Translations under genes and position numbers: made by a program
The notes under the pieces: generated by a model
Told to the model about the DNA's origin: nothing
The model's database searches: none
The model's input: the letters and a program-made list of their open reading frames with translations, nothing else
In this document: one piece after another, positions 5,409 through 14,383 of the stretch
How the letters are laid out: each line of letters opens with the position of its first letter
Position numbering within the stretch: position 1 is the stretch's first letter
Source: Prevotella sp.
Lineage (GTDB): Bacteria > Bacteroidota > Bacteroidia > Bacteroidales > Bacteroidaceae
Assembly (NCBI GenBank): GCA_017632825.1
Contig: JAGBQP010000006.1
Coordinates: 1 to 19,302, forward strand
Reading direction: 5' to 3'
Length of the DNA stretch: 19,302 bases

Positions 5409-7460
5409 ATGAAACAGAAAATCGCATATATCATTCTACAGTTGCTGACAGTCTTAAACTTGACTGCACAGACCGTTGTGTCGGGCACCGTCTATGATGA
5501 AAAAGAACCTCTCGTTGGAGCCAATGTATTTATAATAGGTACAATTGATGGTTGCCTGACAGATTCACTCGGACACTTCTCATTTGTTACGTCAGCCATT
5601 GGCGAAGTGACGCTTAAAGCATCCTTTGTGGGCTTTGAAGACTACACGCATACTGCTGAAGTTGGCCAGCTAACTCATCTCACTATCCGAATGAAAGAGC
5701 AGGCGACGACTATTCATGAAGTAGTGGTGACGGCTAGTACTTTCAGTTTCGGAAAATGCGAGAACTTCAAGACTATGAATGCCCTCGATGTGGTGATGAC
5801 TGGTAACTCGTGCGGCGATGTAGTGGCTGCTCTGCAGTCGCTGCCAGGAACACAGAAAGTAGGTGAGAACGGAAAACTGTATGTTCGTGGTGGCGAAAGC
5901 TCAGAATGTCAGACATTTGTCAATGGAATGCACGTGTTGGTGCCTTATAGTACGAACACAGAGAATAATGCCGTGCGTGGCCGCTTCTCGCCCTTTCTAT
6001 TTAAGGGTATCAACTTCTCCTTGGGCGGTTATAACGGCGAATACGGTCAGGCACTATCATCTGTGCTCCCTATGGAGACAACGGATGCTGCTACAAGTGA
6101 TAAATATGGTGTGAGCGCTTCTTTGGTGGACTGGAATGTTGGTGGAACGAAAGCTTTTCAAAACAGTAGCTTGTCATTCAATGCCACCCTTACAAGTATG
6201 GGGGTGTATAATAGTTTGTTTTCTGAAAGATATGATTTCTATCGTCCTTATAATCAATTGTCTGCTGAGGCACAATACAAAAAGGAATTCAAATCGGCTG
6301 CAGTTCTGAAGACATACTTCGGTTATGACCATACAAATGTAGGACAGCGCCTTGAAGAACGCAATCTGCTGCTCAAGGAGCATAATGTCTATGCGAACGC
6401 CACCTACAAGACCGCAATCGCCCATGGTTGTACGCTTTTTACGGGCATAGCTAACTCTTCTGTATTCAAATCTATTGATGACGCCCTGGTAGTTGGCGAC
6501 CATTATTACAATTATCGTAATGAAGTTCACGCAAAGGCAGTTATCCGTAAGGCCTGCTCAGACGTGCTAAAACTATCAACTGGCATTGAGGACTATTTAC
6601 GTAACAGTAAATTGACTTATGATACTTACAATTATCAAATAAGCTATAATCTACTTTCTACTCACTTTGATGCACAGTGGCGTGTCTGGCCTCGTCTGTT
6701 TCTCAATTTGTCGGTTAGGGCAGAGATGATGGATACTGATTTTCTTTTGATGCCGAGGGCGACTTTGAGTTATATTCCGAACAAACAACTACAATTATCG
6801 TTAGTGGCCGGTCGGTACAGTCAAGCTGTGGAAGACGACCAACTTGCAACCAATCGTAAACTGCTGAGACAAAGTACTGCAGACCATGTTATTCTATCGA
6901 TGCAGCACCAGTCAAAGTCCATACTCCTGCGTATAGAACCTTATTGGAAACGATACCGCCGCTTGCCTTTGTTGGCTCAAGGTAAATATGAGGCTTCTGG
7001 CTTCGGTTCAAGTAGGGGAGTAGATGTCTTTCTTGAAAGCCATGCACTCATGAGGCGTCTGACGACATCGCTGTCTTACTCCTTTAATGACTCAAAGCGG
7101 TTCTATCTCGACTATATGACAATAAAAACGCCCGATTATATATCGCGCCACAACTTACGGCTGACAGCCAAGTACACAATAGGCAAGACCATTATCGGCC
7201 TTACGGAATCGTACGCCAGTGGACGTCATTTCTCTATGGGTACCACGCCTCATTATAACAGTTTGGATGTAAACATGACGTATTTGATAAGCCCCAAATT
7301 GATTGTTTACACATCGCTTAACAACATTCTTGGCCGCACCAATATTTTCCGATATGAGGCAAACGGTACGCCTGTTATGGCTTCGCGTGATCGTTTTCTA
7401 TACTTTGGTATATTTGTTTCACTAAAAAATAATAAAGCTTATGACATTTCCAATTTTTAA
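5409..7460 (+). CDS. TonB-dependent-receptor-like outer membrane protein with carboxypeptidase-regulatory domain
   Basis: A 683-residue envelope protein. Residues 1-20 are a signal peptide (cleavage likely after LTA). Residues 22-100 are a carboxypeptidase D regulatory-like beta domain (VVSGTVYDEKEPLVGANVFI), ending in EVVVTAS (104-110). A plug domain follows at about 115-225, with DVVAALQSLPGTQ, LYVRGGESSECQTFVNGM and YNGEYGQALSSV. The rest is a beta barrel whose last strand is FLYFGIFVSL near the C-terminus. It is short for a SusC or siderophore receptor, and no SusD partner is present, so polysaccharide uptake is not supported; the cargo is unknown. It overlaps the next gene by 20 bases, implying coupled translation. 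The operator repeats and promoter directly upstream put it under probable LytTR control. Confidence 0.85.
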   Translation: MKQKIAYIILQLLTVLNLTAQTVVSGTVYDEKEPLVGANVFIIGTIDGCLTDSLGHFSFVTSAIGEVTLKASFVGFEDYTHTAEVGQLTHLTIRMKEQATTIHEVVVTASTFSFGKCENFKTMNALDVVMTGNSCGDVVAALQSLPGTQKVGENGKLYVRGGESSECQTFVNGMHVLVPYSTNTENNAVRGRFSPFLFKGINFSLGGYNGEYGQALSSVLPMETTDAATSDKYGVSASLVDWNVGGTKAFQNSSLSFNATLTSMGVYNSLFSERYDFYRPYNQLSAEAQYKKEFKSAAVLKTYFGYDHTNVGQRLEERNLLLKEHNVYANATYKTAIAHGCTLFTGIANSSVFKSIDDALVVGDHYYNYRNEVHAKAVIRKACSDVLKLSTGIEDYLRNSKLTYDTYNYQISYNLLSTHFDAQWRVWPRLFLNLSVRAEMMDTDFLLMPRATLSYIPNKQLQLSLVAGRYSQAVEDDQLATNRKLLRQSTADHVILSMQHQSKSILLRIEPYWKRYRRLPLLAQGKYEASGFGSSRGVDVFLESHALMRRLTTSLSYSFNDSKRFYLDYMTIKTPDYISRHNLRLTAKYTIGKTIIGLTESYASGRHFSMGTTPHYNSLDVNMTYLISPKLIVYTSLNNILGRTNIFRYEANGTPVMASRDRFLYFGIFVSLKNNKAYDISNF

Positions 7461-8007
7461 TTTTCGTGTTTTAGTAATAGCCCTCTTCATGATGGCTAGT
7501 TCCCAACTTCATGCTCAGCAGCCCATGCAGATGCATATACTCATCAGTCAATCGCTTTCCAAACTACAGCAGCCTACTCCCGAGGCTTTACTCAATTGCA
7601 TTGCAGAACTGAAACGTATAGAGGCAATATTCCCCGATAGCCTCCAACCTAAAATCCTGGTGGCGAAGCAGATTCTTAATTATGCTGTTATGAATCCCCA
7701 TTCTCCGCAAACAGAGAATCTGCTGACAGAAGCAGAAAAGACCATCTCGAAAATGGAACAACAGAACCCTGTCATCCAGAAAGCGGATCTGCACACAGCA
7801 GATAATTATCTTTCTGATGTCTGCACGCTTCGCGGGTTTCTCTATATGGTCAGAATTGTCCAGAATCCTTCTGAGAATGGTCAGCGTTACTACATTGATG
7901 TGATGCAAAACTATGAGAAGGCACTGAAGTTGAATCCTGATAACCAGCTTGCTGCACAGCTACAGGAAAAGTTTCTTGAGGGTATGAAACAGCAAACGCG
8001 CAAATAA
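7441..8007 (+). CDS. Secreted TPR-like protein of unknown function
   Basis: A 188-residue protein with a signal peptide (1-25, cleavage likely after QLHA), so periplasmic. The mature part is predicted to be all helical, and YEKALKLNPDNQLAAQLQEKF near the C-terminus is a recognisable tetratricopeptide half-repeat; earlier helices (LLNCIAELKRIEAIFPDSLQPKILVAKQI) have the same style. No catalytic motif is seen. The ATG at 7441 lies inside the preceding barrel gene (20-base overlap), so the two products are probably made together. A role as a periplasmic partner of the barrel is inferred from this coupling. No terminator is evident after it; the aspS promoter follows within 22 bases. Confidence 0.75.
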   Translation: MTFPIFNFRVLVIALFMMASSQLHAQQPMQMHILISQSLSKLQQPTPEALLNCIAELKRIEAIFPDSLQPKILVAKQILNYAVMNPHSPQTENLLTEAEKTISKMEQQNPVIQKADLHTADNYLSDVCTLRGFLYMVRIVQNPSENGQRYYIDVMQNYEKALKLNPDNQLAAQLQEKFLEGMKQQTRK

Positions 8008-8028
8008 AAACAGAAAAACTCAAATTGT

Positions 8029-8060
8029 TTTGGTTATTTATTCGTTTTGCACTACCTTTG
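8029..8060 (+). promoter_or_regulatory. Promoter of aspS
   Basis: TTTG (8029-8032), 20 bases, TACCTTTG (8053-8060): exact consensus. The leader to the ATG at 8091 is about 25 bases, A-rich, with no strong Shine-Dalgarno sequence. Confidence 0.85.
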
Positions 8061-8090
8061 CATCTTGAAAGAAACAACATTCAATAAAAG

Positions 8091-9866
8091 ATGTATAGAA
8101 CAAATACTTGTGGTGAGCTTCGTCTCGCTAATGTTGGTCAGCAAGTAACGCTGGCCGGATGGGTGCAACGCACTAGAAAGATGGGAGGAATGACGTTTGT
8201 GGACTTGCGCGACCGTTATGGCCTAACGCAGTTGGTGTTCGACGAGTCGGATGATGCGCAACTTACGGAACGTGCTAATAAACTTGGTCGTGAATACTGT
8301 ATTCAGGTGAAAGGTAATGTTCGTGAGCGTGAGTCTAAGAATGCGAAGATGCCTACTGGCGATATTGAGATTGTGGCTACGGAGTTGAACATCTTGAGCG
8401 AGAGCGTAACACCTCCGTTTACGATAGAAGATAATACTGATGGCGGCGATGATATTCGCATGAAGTATCGCTATCTGGACTTGCGTCGTAACGTGGTGCG
8501 AAAGAATCTGGAACTGCGTCATCGTATGACCATTCTCATTCGCAATTTCCTTGATAATCTCAATTTCATCGAGGTGGAGACACCAATTCTGATAGGTTCA
8601 ACACCTGAGGGCGCACGCGACTTCGTGGTCCCTTCGCGCATGAATCCTGGTCAGTTCTATGCTCTGCCGCAGTCACCTCAGACTCTGAAGCAGCTGCTCA
8701 TGGTGTCTGGTTTCGATCGCTACTTCCAGATTGCGAAGTGTTTCCGTGATGAGGATTTGCGTGCTGACCGTCAGCCTGAGTTCACGCAGATTGACTGTGA
8801 GATGTCGTTTGCAGACCAGGAAGATGTGCTCCAAATATTCGAAAATTTAGCTCGTCATCTGTTCAAAGAGGTACGAGGCATAGAATTGCCCCCGTTGCAG
8901 CGCATGACGTGGCACGAGGCAATGAAGCGTTTCGGTAGTGATAAGCCAGATTTGCGTTTCGGCATGGAGTTCGTGGAGCTGATGGACCAGTTGAAGGGCA
9001 CAGGCACGTTCCCTGTCTTCAATGAGGCAAATTACATTGGTGGTATCTGCGTTCCCGGCGCTGCCGACTATACGCGCAAGCAGCTTGATCAGCTCACCGA
9101 CTTCGTGAAACGTCCACAAGTAGGCGCTAAAGGTCTGGTTTACGTTAAGTTCAATGCTGATGGTACCGTAAAGTCAAGTATCGATAAGTTCTATGAGCCT
9201 GAGGTGTGGCAGAAGGTCAAAGAGGCCTGCGACGCCAAGGACGGTGACCTGGTTCTGATTTTGAGCGGCGACAACGCCAACAAGACTCGCGTTCAACTCT
9301 GCACGCTTCGTCTGGAGATGGGTGACCGTCTGGGCTTGCGTGACAAGAATAAGTTTGTTTGCCTGTGGATTGTTGATTTCCCGCTGTTTGAGTGGAGTGA
9401 TGAAGAGCAACGCCTAATGGCTACTCACCACCCGTTCACACTTCCTAATCCCGACGATATTCCATTACTTGAGACAGCTCCCGAGAAAGTTCGTGCCGTG
9501 GCCTACGATTTCGTGTGCAACGGTGTCGAAGTCGGTGGCGGTTCACTACGTATCCACGACGGCAAACTGCAGGAAAAGATGTTCCAGATTCTCGGCTTTA
9601 CCCCAGAGAAGGCTATGGCACAATTTGGCTTCCTTATCAATGCATTCAAGTACGGAGCACCTCCTCATGCCGGTCTCGCATTTGGTCTTGATCGCTTCGT
9701 TAGCCTCATGGCTGGTCTCGATAGTATCCGTGACTGCATCGCCTTCCCGAAGAACAACTCAGGTCGTGACGTTATGCTCGATGCTCCAGGCTTCCTTGAC
9801 CAGAAACAACTGGACGAGTTGAATCTTGCTATTGTGAAGGAAGAAACAGAACCAACTGAAGATTAA
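8091..9866 (+). CDS. aspS: Aspartyl-tRNA synthetase
   Basis: A 591-residue class II aminoacyl-tRNA synthetase of the bacterial type, which charges tRNA-Asp with aspartate using ATP in the cytoplasm. Residues 1-105 form the N-terminal OB-fold anticodon-binding domain ([23 protein letters not shown]). [11 protein letters not shown] (123-133) opens the catalytic domain. Motif 2 is [18 protein letters not shown] (218-235) and motif 3 is [15 protein letters not shown] (528-542). The bacterial GAD insertion domain lies at about 290-420. Length and all motifs are normal for the family. It has its own promoter and is followed after 15 bases by the C69 dipeptidase, which is probably co-transcribed since no terminator or second promoter is visible between them. 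Confidence 0.98.
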   Translation: MYRTNTCGELRLANVGQQVTLAGWVQRTRKMGGMTFVDLRDRYGLTQLVFDESDDAQLTERANKLGREYCIQVKGNVRERESKNAKMPTGDIEIVATELNILSESVTPPFTIEDNTDGGDDIRMKYRYLDLRRNVVRKNLELRHRMTILIRNFLDNLNFIEVETPILIGSTPEGARDFVVPSRMNPGQFYALPQSPQTLKQLLMVSGFDRYFQIAKCFRDEDLRADRQPEFTQIDCEMSFADQEDVLQIFENLARHLFKEVRGIELPPLQRMTWHEAMKRFGSDKPDLRFGMEFVELMDQLKGTGTFPVFNEANYIGGICVPGAADYTRKQLDQLTDFVKRPQVGAKGLVYVKFNADGTVKSSIDKFYEPEVWQKVKEACDAKDGDLVLILSGDNANKTRVQLCTLRLEMGDRLGLRDKNKFVCLWIVDFPLFEWSDEEQRLMATHHPFTLPNPDDIPLLETAPEKVRAVAYDFVCNGVEVGGGSLRIHDGKLQEKMFQILGFTPEKAMAQFGFLINAFKYGAPPHAGLAFGLDRFVSLMAGLDSIRDCIAFPKNNSGRDVMLDAPGFLDQKQLDELNLAIVKEETEPTED

Positions 9867-9881
9867 TATAATAAGGTAAGT

Positions 9882-11594
9882 ATGAAAAGACTGATTCTAT
9901 CAGCACTCGCAGTTTGTCTGCTTCCGCTTGCATCAGAAGCCTGCACGAATTTCATTGTAGGTAAGAAAGCTTCGGCTGACGGTAGTGTTATTTGTAGCTA
10001 CAATGCTGACTCGTACGGAGCTTTTATGTGGCTTTATCACTATCCGGCTGCCAAGCATCAATCTGGCGAGATGCGTAAGATTTATGAATGGGATACGAAC
10101 AAGTACCTCGGAGAAATTCCTGAAGCTGCAGAAACATATAATGTCATTGGTAATATCAATGAATGGCAGGTAACCATCGGCGAGACTACTTTCGGAGGTC
10201 GTGAGGAGATGGTCGATACTACAGGCGTCATTGATTATGGTTCGCTTATCTACATTGCTCTGCAACGCTCTAAAACAGCTCGCGAAGCCATCAGCATCAT
10301 GACATCTTTAGTGGAAAATTATGGATACTACTCTGAAGGTGAAACCTTTACCATCTGCGACCCCAATGAAGCATGGATTATGGAGATGATGGGCGCATGG
10401 GTTCCCGATTCTGTGAAAGCTACTTTGAAGCCTGCTCAGTTAAAGCAGTTGGGACGTACCGTTTGGGTTGCAATGCGTGTACCTGACGATATGATATGCG
10501 GTCATGCTAATCAAAGTCGCATTACGCGTTTCATGCCCACTAAGAAAGAGAAAAAAGGTCAAGAAACTGTATTGTGGTCAAAAAATGTTGTGTCGTATGC
10601 CCGTTTGATGGGCTGGTACGATGGAAAGGATGCCGACTTCTCATACAATGCAGCCTATGCCAAGCCTGATTTCTCGGGACGCCGCATTTGCGATGCCCGA
10701 GTGTGGCAGTTCTTCAATCGTTATGCTGATGGTATGGATAAGTACATTCCATGGGCCGAGGGTATTGATGCTGATGCCGAGGCTATGCCCTTATGGGTGA
10801 AACCAAATTGTTTGCTGACCGTTCAAGACGTTCAGGCTGCTATGCGCGATCACTATGAAGGTACACCTTTTGATGTAAGCGATCAATCGCAAGACAAGAA
10901 CGATATAGGTGGCGGTATTTGGCAGATGCCCTATCGAGTTACGCCTCTATACTTTGATGTCGACGGCAAGAAGTGCTTCAACGAACGTCCTACTTCTACG
11001 CAGCAGACCGCTTGGACTTTTGTTTCGCAGATGCGCTCATGGCTTCCTCGCGAGATTGGTGGCTGTTTCTGGTTCGGTAACGACGACCCTAACATGGTAG
11101 CCTTAACACCTGTCTATTGTTGCTCAACTCGTCAGCCAGACTGTTATAGTGGTAAGGGAGCCGACGATATTACTTTCTCAATGGATAATGCATTCTGGGT
11201 AGAGAACTGGGTTAGCAATATGGTCTATCCTCGTTACAGCGCTCTGTTCCCTGACCTGAAGCAGGTGCGCGACTCACTGGAGAGTTCTTACTTCACGACC
11301 CAGAAGGGAATTGAGCAGATTGCTCTGACCAAAGAAGGTGAAGATCGCGTTAACTTCCTGACTAAATATACCTGTAATCAGGCTGACAACATGATTCAGC
11401 GCTGGCGCCAGCTGGCCACATTCCTCATCGTGCGTCACAACGACATGGCAGTCCGTCCTGTCGATGAGAAGGGCAACTTTAAGCGCGGCAAGTATGGTCT
11501 TGGTGCAACTGTTGAACGTCCAGGCATGCCTGAGAATTTCCGTCGTGAGTTGATTAAGCGTACAGGTAATAAGCTGATTAAGCCTGCGGAGTAA
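9882..11594 (+). CDS. Secreted C69-family dipeptidase
   Basis: A 570-residue N-terminal-nucleophile peptidase. The signal peptide MKRLILSALAVCLLPLASEA is followed directly by Cys21 in CTNFIVGKKASADGS, the C69/PepD family pattern in which the mature N-terminal cysteine is the nucleophile. The residues before the cysteine (S-E-A) are a poor lipobox, so export and self-exposure of the nucleophile is preferred over lipidation. Further typical segments are WQVTIGETTFGGREEM, YYSEGETFTICDPNEAWIMEMMG and FWFGNDDPNMVALTPVY. The family hydrolyses dipeptides; a periplasmic role in peptide scavenging fits an amino-acid-fermenting Bacteroidales. AAGG upstream of the ATG is a weak ribosome site. It is 15 bases downstream of aspS and ends before a terminator at 11621. 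Confidence 0.92.
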   Translation: MKRLILSALAVCLLPLASEACTNFIVGKKASADGSVICSYNADSYGAFMWLYHYPAAKHQSGEMRKIYEWDTNKYLGEIPEAAETYNVIGNINEWQVTIGETTFGGREEMVDTTGVIDYGSLIYIALQRSKTAREAISIMTSLVENYGYYSEGETFTICDPNEAWIMEMMGAWVPDSVKATLKPAQLKQLGRTVWVAMRVPDDMICGHANQSRITRFMPTKKEKKGQETVLWSKNVVSYARLMGWYDGKDADFSYNAAYAKPDFSGRRICDARVWQFFNRYADGMDKYIPWAEGIDADAEAMPLWVKPNCLLTVQDVQAAMRDHYEGTPFDVSDQSQDKNDIGGGIWQMPYRVTPLYFDVDGKKCFNERPTSTQQTAWTFVSQMRSWLPREIGGCFWFGNDDPNMVALTPVYCCSTRQPDCYSGKGADDITFSMDNAFWVENWVSNMVYPRYSALFPDLKQVRDSLESSYFTTQKGIEQIALTKEGEDRVNFLTKYTCNQADNMIQRWRQLATFLIVRHNDMAVRPVDEKGNFKRGKYGLGATVERPGMPENFRRELIKRTGNKLIKPAE

Positions 11595-11620
11595 TCAACA
11601 CATCGACAGCTTAAAATAAC

Positions 11621-11651
11621 AACAGGGAGCCGAACAAGCTCCCTGTTTTAT
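11621..11651. terminator. Shared hairpin terminator between convergent genes
   Basis: AACAGGGAGC (11621-11630) and GCTCCCTGTT (11638-11647) form a perfect 10-bp stem with a 7-base loop, followed on the plus strand by TTATTAT. On the minus strand the stem runs into GTTATTTTAAG, also U-rich. It lies between the ends of the C69 gene (11594) and clpC (11684) and should stop transcription from both sides. Confidence 0.85.
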
Positions 11652-11683
11652 TATCTGTCATTTGTCATTTAATGTCGCGTGTT

Positions 11684-14209
11684 TTACTCGAACAGCAACT
11701 CATCTTTGTCGGGTGCCTTTGTGATGCGAATGACGGCTCCCGTCTCTAATTGTCCTTCTACGATGCGCTCGCAGAGACCGTCCTCGATATAGGTCTGAAT
11801 GGCACGCTTCAGAGGACGTGCACCGAACTGCACATCGTACCCCTTGGTGGCCACAAACTCCTTGGCCTCGTTGCTGAGCTCAATGGTATAACCCATATCG
11901 GCGACTCGCTTGAAGAGTCCCTTCAGTTCGATGTCGATGATGCACTTGATGGCGTTGAGGTCGAGCTGATCGAAGGTGATAATCTCGTCAAGACGGTTCA
12001 GGAACTCGGGCGAGAACTGCTTTGAGAGAGCCTTCTGCACGATTTGTCGCGCATACTCCTTGTCTTTGTCGTTCATCGAGAGTCCGTTGGTGCCTGCGGC
12101 GCTGAAGCCGATGCCACGACCGAAGTCCTTGAGCTGGCGTGTTCCAGCGTTTGAGGTCATGATGATGACGGTGTTGCGGAAGTCCACGAAGCGACCGTTG
12201 CCGTCGGTCAGTCGTCCCTCGTCTAGCACCTGCAGTAGTAGATTAAAAACATTAGAGTGTGCTTTCTCTATCTCGTCGAGCAACACGATGGAGTAGGGGT
12301 GACGGCGCACGCGCTCGGTGAGCTGTCCGCCCTCCTCATAGCCGACGTAGCCCGGAGGCGCACCAATGAGTCGGCTAGTGTTGAACGACTCTGTATATTC
12401 GCTCATATCGACGCGGATGAGGGCATCCTTCGAGCCAAACATAAACTCGGCGAGCTTCTTTGCCAGATAGGTTTTTCCAACGCCGGTGGGGCCGAGGAAC
12501 ATGAAGACGCCAATGGGGTGGTTGGGGTCTTTCAGTCCGACGCGGTTGCGCTGAATGGCGCGAACCATTTTCTCGATGGCAGTGTCCTGGGCGATGACGG
12601 CCTCCTTCAGCGCGCTTCCCATGCCTTTCAGTCGGACATTTTCTTTCTCAGCCATTCGCTGCACGGGCACGCCGGTCATCATCGAGACGACATCGGCCAC
12701 CTCCTGTTCGGTGACTACCTGTGGTGTGGTGCCGTCGCCACTCTGCCAGCGCTTATTCATCTCTGCCAGTTCTTTCTCCAGTACTGTCTGACGGTCACGA
12801 TAGCCTGCCGCCAGTTCGTAATTCTGACTGTGTACGGCTTCGTTCTTTTTCACTTTTACGTCGGCTATCTCGTGTTCTTTATCAGTTATCTCTTGCGGAA
12901 TCTGTGTATTACAAAGATGTACGCGCGACCCAACTTCGTCCATTGCATCGATGGCTTTATCGGGCATAAAACGGTCACTGACATAACGGTCTGTCAGTTT
13001 GACACATGCTGCCAAAGCGTCATCTGTATAGCTGACGTGGTGGTGATGTTCGTAGCGGTCTTTGATGTTATGTAGTATCTGCAGAGTCTCTTCATTGGTG
13101 GTTGGTTCTACCTGTACCTTTTGGAAACGACGTTCTAAGGCGCCGTCTTTCTCGATAGAGTTACGGTATTCGTCAAGTGTAGTGGCACCGATACATTGTA
13201 TAACACCACGAGCCAATGCAGGTTTCATGATGTTAGCTGCATCCATTGTTCCTGCCGCTGAGCCAGCACCGATAAGCGTGTGAATCTCATCAATGAAGAT
13301 AATGATATCGGGGTTCTGTTCCAACTCTTTTAGAAGTTGTCTCAGACGCTCCTCGAATTGTCCGCGGTACTTCGTTCCAGCCACAACACCAGTCATGTCG
13401 AGCGTGTAGATGCGCTTACCGAAGAGCATTGGTGACGTGTGGTGGTCGGCAATCATCTGTGCCAATCCTTCCACGATGGCACTCTTACCTACGCCTGGTT
13501 CGCCTATTAGTATGGGGTTGTTTTTCTTACGGCGTCCCAGAATCTCGACTACTCGCTGTATCTCGCGCTCGCGGCCCACGCATGGGTCGAGCTTGCCCTC
13601 AGCGGCGGCCTTTGTCAGGTCTGTGCCGAAGTTGTCAAGTACTGGCGTTTTGGAGTCTTTTCTTTTGGCGGTAGCCTGCTGTGTGTTGGTGTTCTCCTGT
13701 GAGTTGGCTGTCTGCTCGTAGTCTTCCTCTTCGTCTTCGGGCAGACCGATGCCGTTCTGCACCCCGCTTTCCTGCGGTGCGTGCAGCATGTTAAGTATTT
13801 GTTCGTAGTTCATGTGTTGTTCTTCTAATACCTGTCGTGCACCGTTCATGGCCTGGTCATGCAGCAATGCCAACAGCAGATGTTGCTGGTCTACCTGTGG
13901 CGTGTGCTGTATGCGTGCCTCAAGCACGGCCAGACGCAGTACATTGTTGGCCTGCTCGTTGAGTACGAGGTCATTAGGATAGACGGGATTCTCTATATTA
14001 TCGTTGCGTACGCGCTGTTCCAATGCACTTTTCACGCTTTGTCTGTTTAGCTTGAGTCGCTCAAAGATGTCGGCCACGGGACCGTCCTTCATACGCATCA
14101 GTCCAAGCAGCAAGTGTTCCGGAGCTACGCTGCGGCTGGCCAGACGTGATGCCTCCTCACGAGAGAAGGCGAGTATCTGTGTCACAATGGGGGTGAACTG
14201 ACTGTTCAT
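11684..14209 (-). CDS. clpC: ClpC-type AAA+ unfoldase (Clp protease ATP-binding subunit)
   Basis: An 841-residue Hsp100 protein that unfolds substrates and feeds them to the ClpP peptidase. Domains in order: N-domain with two Clp repeats (1-145), acidic linker (about 155-190), first AAA+ module with Walker A GEPGVGKS (236-243) and Walker B IIIFIDE (302-308), a middle region with a UVR-like coiled coil (about 445-483) of the short ClpC kind, and second AAA+ module with Walker A GPTGVGKT (573-580) and Walker B IVLLDE (641-646). The IGF tripeptide (700-702) sits where the ClpP-docking loop lies, so it should be a protease partner, unlike ClpB, which lacks the loop and has a longer middle domain. 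All key residues are intact. It is monocistronic, divergent from the barrel gene at 14384, and convergent with the C69 gene. No CtsR or McsA/McsB gene is nearby. Confidence 0.96.
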   Translation of the reverse strand: MNSQFTPIVTQILAFSREEASRLASRSVAPEHLLLGLMRMKDGPVADIFERLKLNRQSVKSALEQRVRNDNIENPVYPNDLVLNEQANNVLRLAVLEARIQHTPQVDQQHLLLALLHDQAMNGARQVLEEQHMNYEQILNMLHAPQESGVQNGIGLPEDEEEDYEQTANSQENTNTQQATAKRKDSKTPVLDNFGTDLTKAAAEGKLDPCVGREREIQRVVEILGRRKKNNPILIGEPGVGKSAIVEGLAQMIADHHTSPMLFGKRIYTLDMTGVVAGTKYRGQFEERLRQLLKELEQNPDIIIFIDEIHTLIGAGSAAGTMDAANIMKPALARGVIQCIGATTLDEYRNSIEKDGALERRFQKVQVEPTTNEETLQILHNIKDRYEHHHHVSYTDDALAACVKLTDRYVSDRFMPDKAIDAMDEVGSRVHLCNTQIPQEITDKEHEIADVKVKKNEAVHSQNYELAAGYRDRQTVLEKELAEMNKRWQSGDGTTPQVVTEQEVADVVSMMTGVPVQRMAEKENVRLKGMGSALKEAVIAQDTAIEKMVRAIQRNRVGLKDPNHPIGVFMFLGPTGVGKTYLAKKLAEFMFGSKDALIRVDMSEYTESFNTSRLIGAPPGYVGYEEGGQLTERVRRHPYSIVLLDEIEKAHSNVFNLLLQVLDEGRLTDGNGRFVDFRNTVIIMTSNAGTRQLKDFGRGIGFSAAGTNGLSMNDKDKEYARQIVQKALSKQFSPEFLNRLDEIITFDQLDLNAIKCIIDIELKGLFKRVADMGYTIELSNEAKEFVATKGYDVQFGARPLKRAIQTYIEDGLCERIVEGQLETGAVIRITKAPDKDELLFE

Positions 14210-14246
14210 CTGTTTTCTTACCTATTACTTAATTACTATTCGTTTG

Positions 14247-14254
14247 CAAAGTTA
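14247..14254 (-). promoter_or_regulatory. -7 element upstream of clpC
   Basis: TAACTTTG on the minus strand, 37 bases upstream of the clpC ATG, matches TAnnTTTG exactly. There is no TTTG at 19-21 bases; the nearest candidates are at spacings 12 and 24. Either the -33 box is degenerate or an activator helps. Confidence 0.55.
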
Positions 14255-14329
14255 CAATATTCCTCGCAAACATCGTGCCAAATAAAACTAAAAGAAATGT
14301 TAATTCTTCTGTTGTTAATTAAACTATGA

Positions 14330-14337
14330 TAGATTTG
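14330..14337 (+). promoter_or_regulatory. -7 element upstream of the large barrel gene
   Basis: TAGATTTG matches TAnnTTTG and lies 46 bases before the ATG at 14384. No clear -33 TTTG is present at the usual spacing, so this assignment is weaker than the others. Confidence 0.45.
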
Positions 14338-14383
14338 TACGTCTAAAAGGATAGTGAAAACTAACAGACCGAACCTATAAGTT

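Noticed and set aside
5409..8007. SusCD-type polysaccharide utilisation locus
   Set aside because: The barrel is short, the second gene has no SusD features, no glycoside hydrolase is nearby, and the regulator is LytTR, not a hybrid two-component or SusR type.
9882..9950. Lipoprotein reading of the C69 dipeptidase N-terminus
   Set aside because: Residues before Cys21 are S-E-A, a poor lipobox, and a mature N-terminal cysteine is what the C69 catalytic mechanism needs.
12257..13075. 272-codon plus-strand frame inside clpC
   Set aside because: It is antisense to the second half of an intact, motif-complete clpC. The apparent hydrophobic stretches are a by-product of reading its codons backwards.
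11684..14209. Assignment of the AAA+ protein as ClpB
   Set aside because: The middle region is a short UVR-like segment, and an IGF tripeptide occupies the ClpP-docking position; ClpB has a long coiled middle domain and no such loop.
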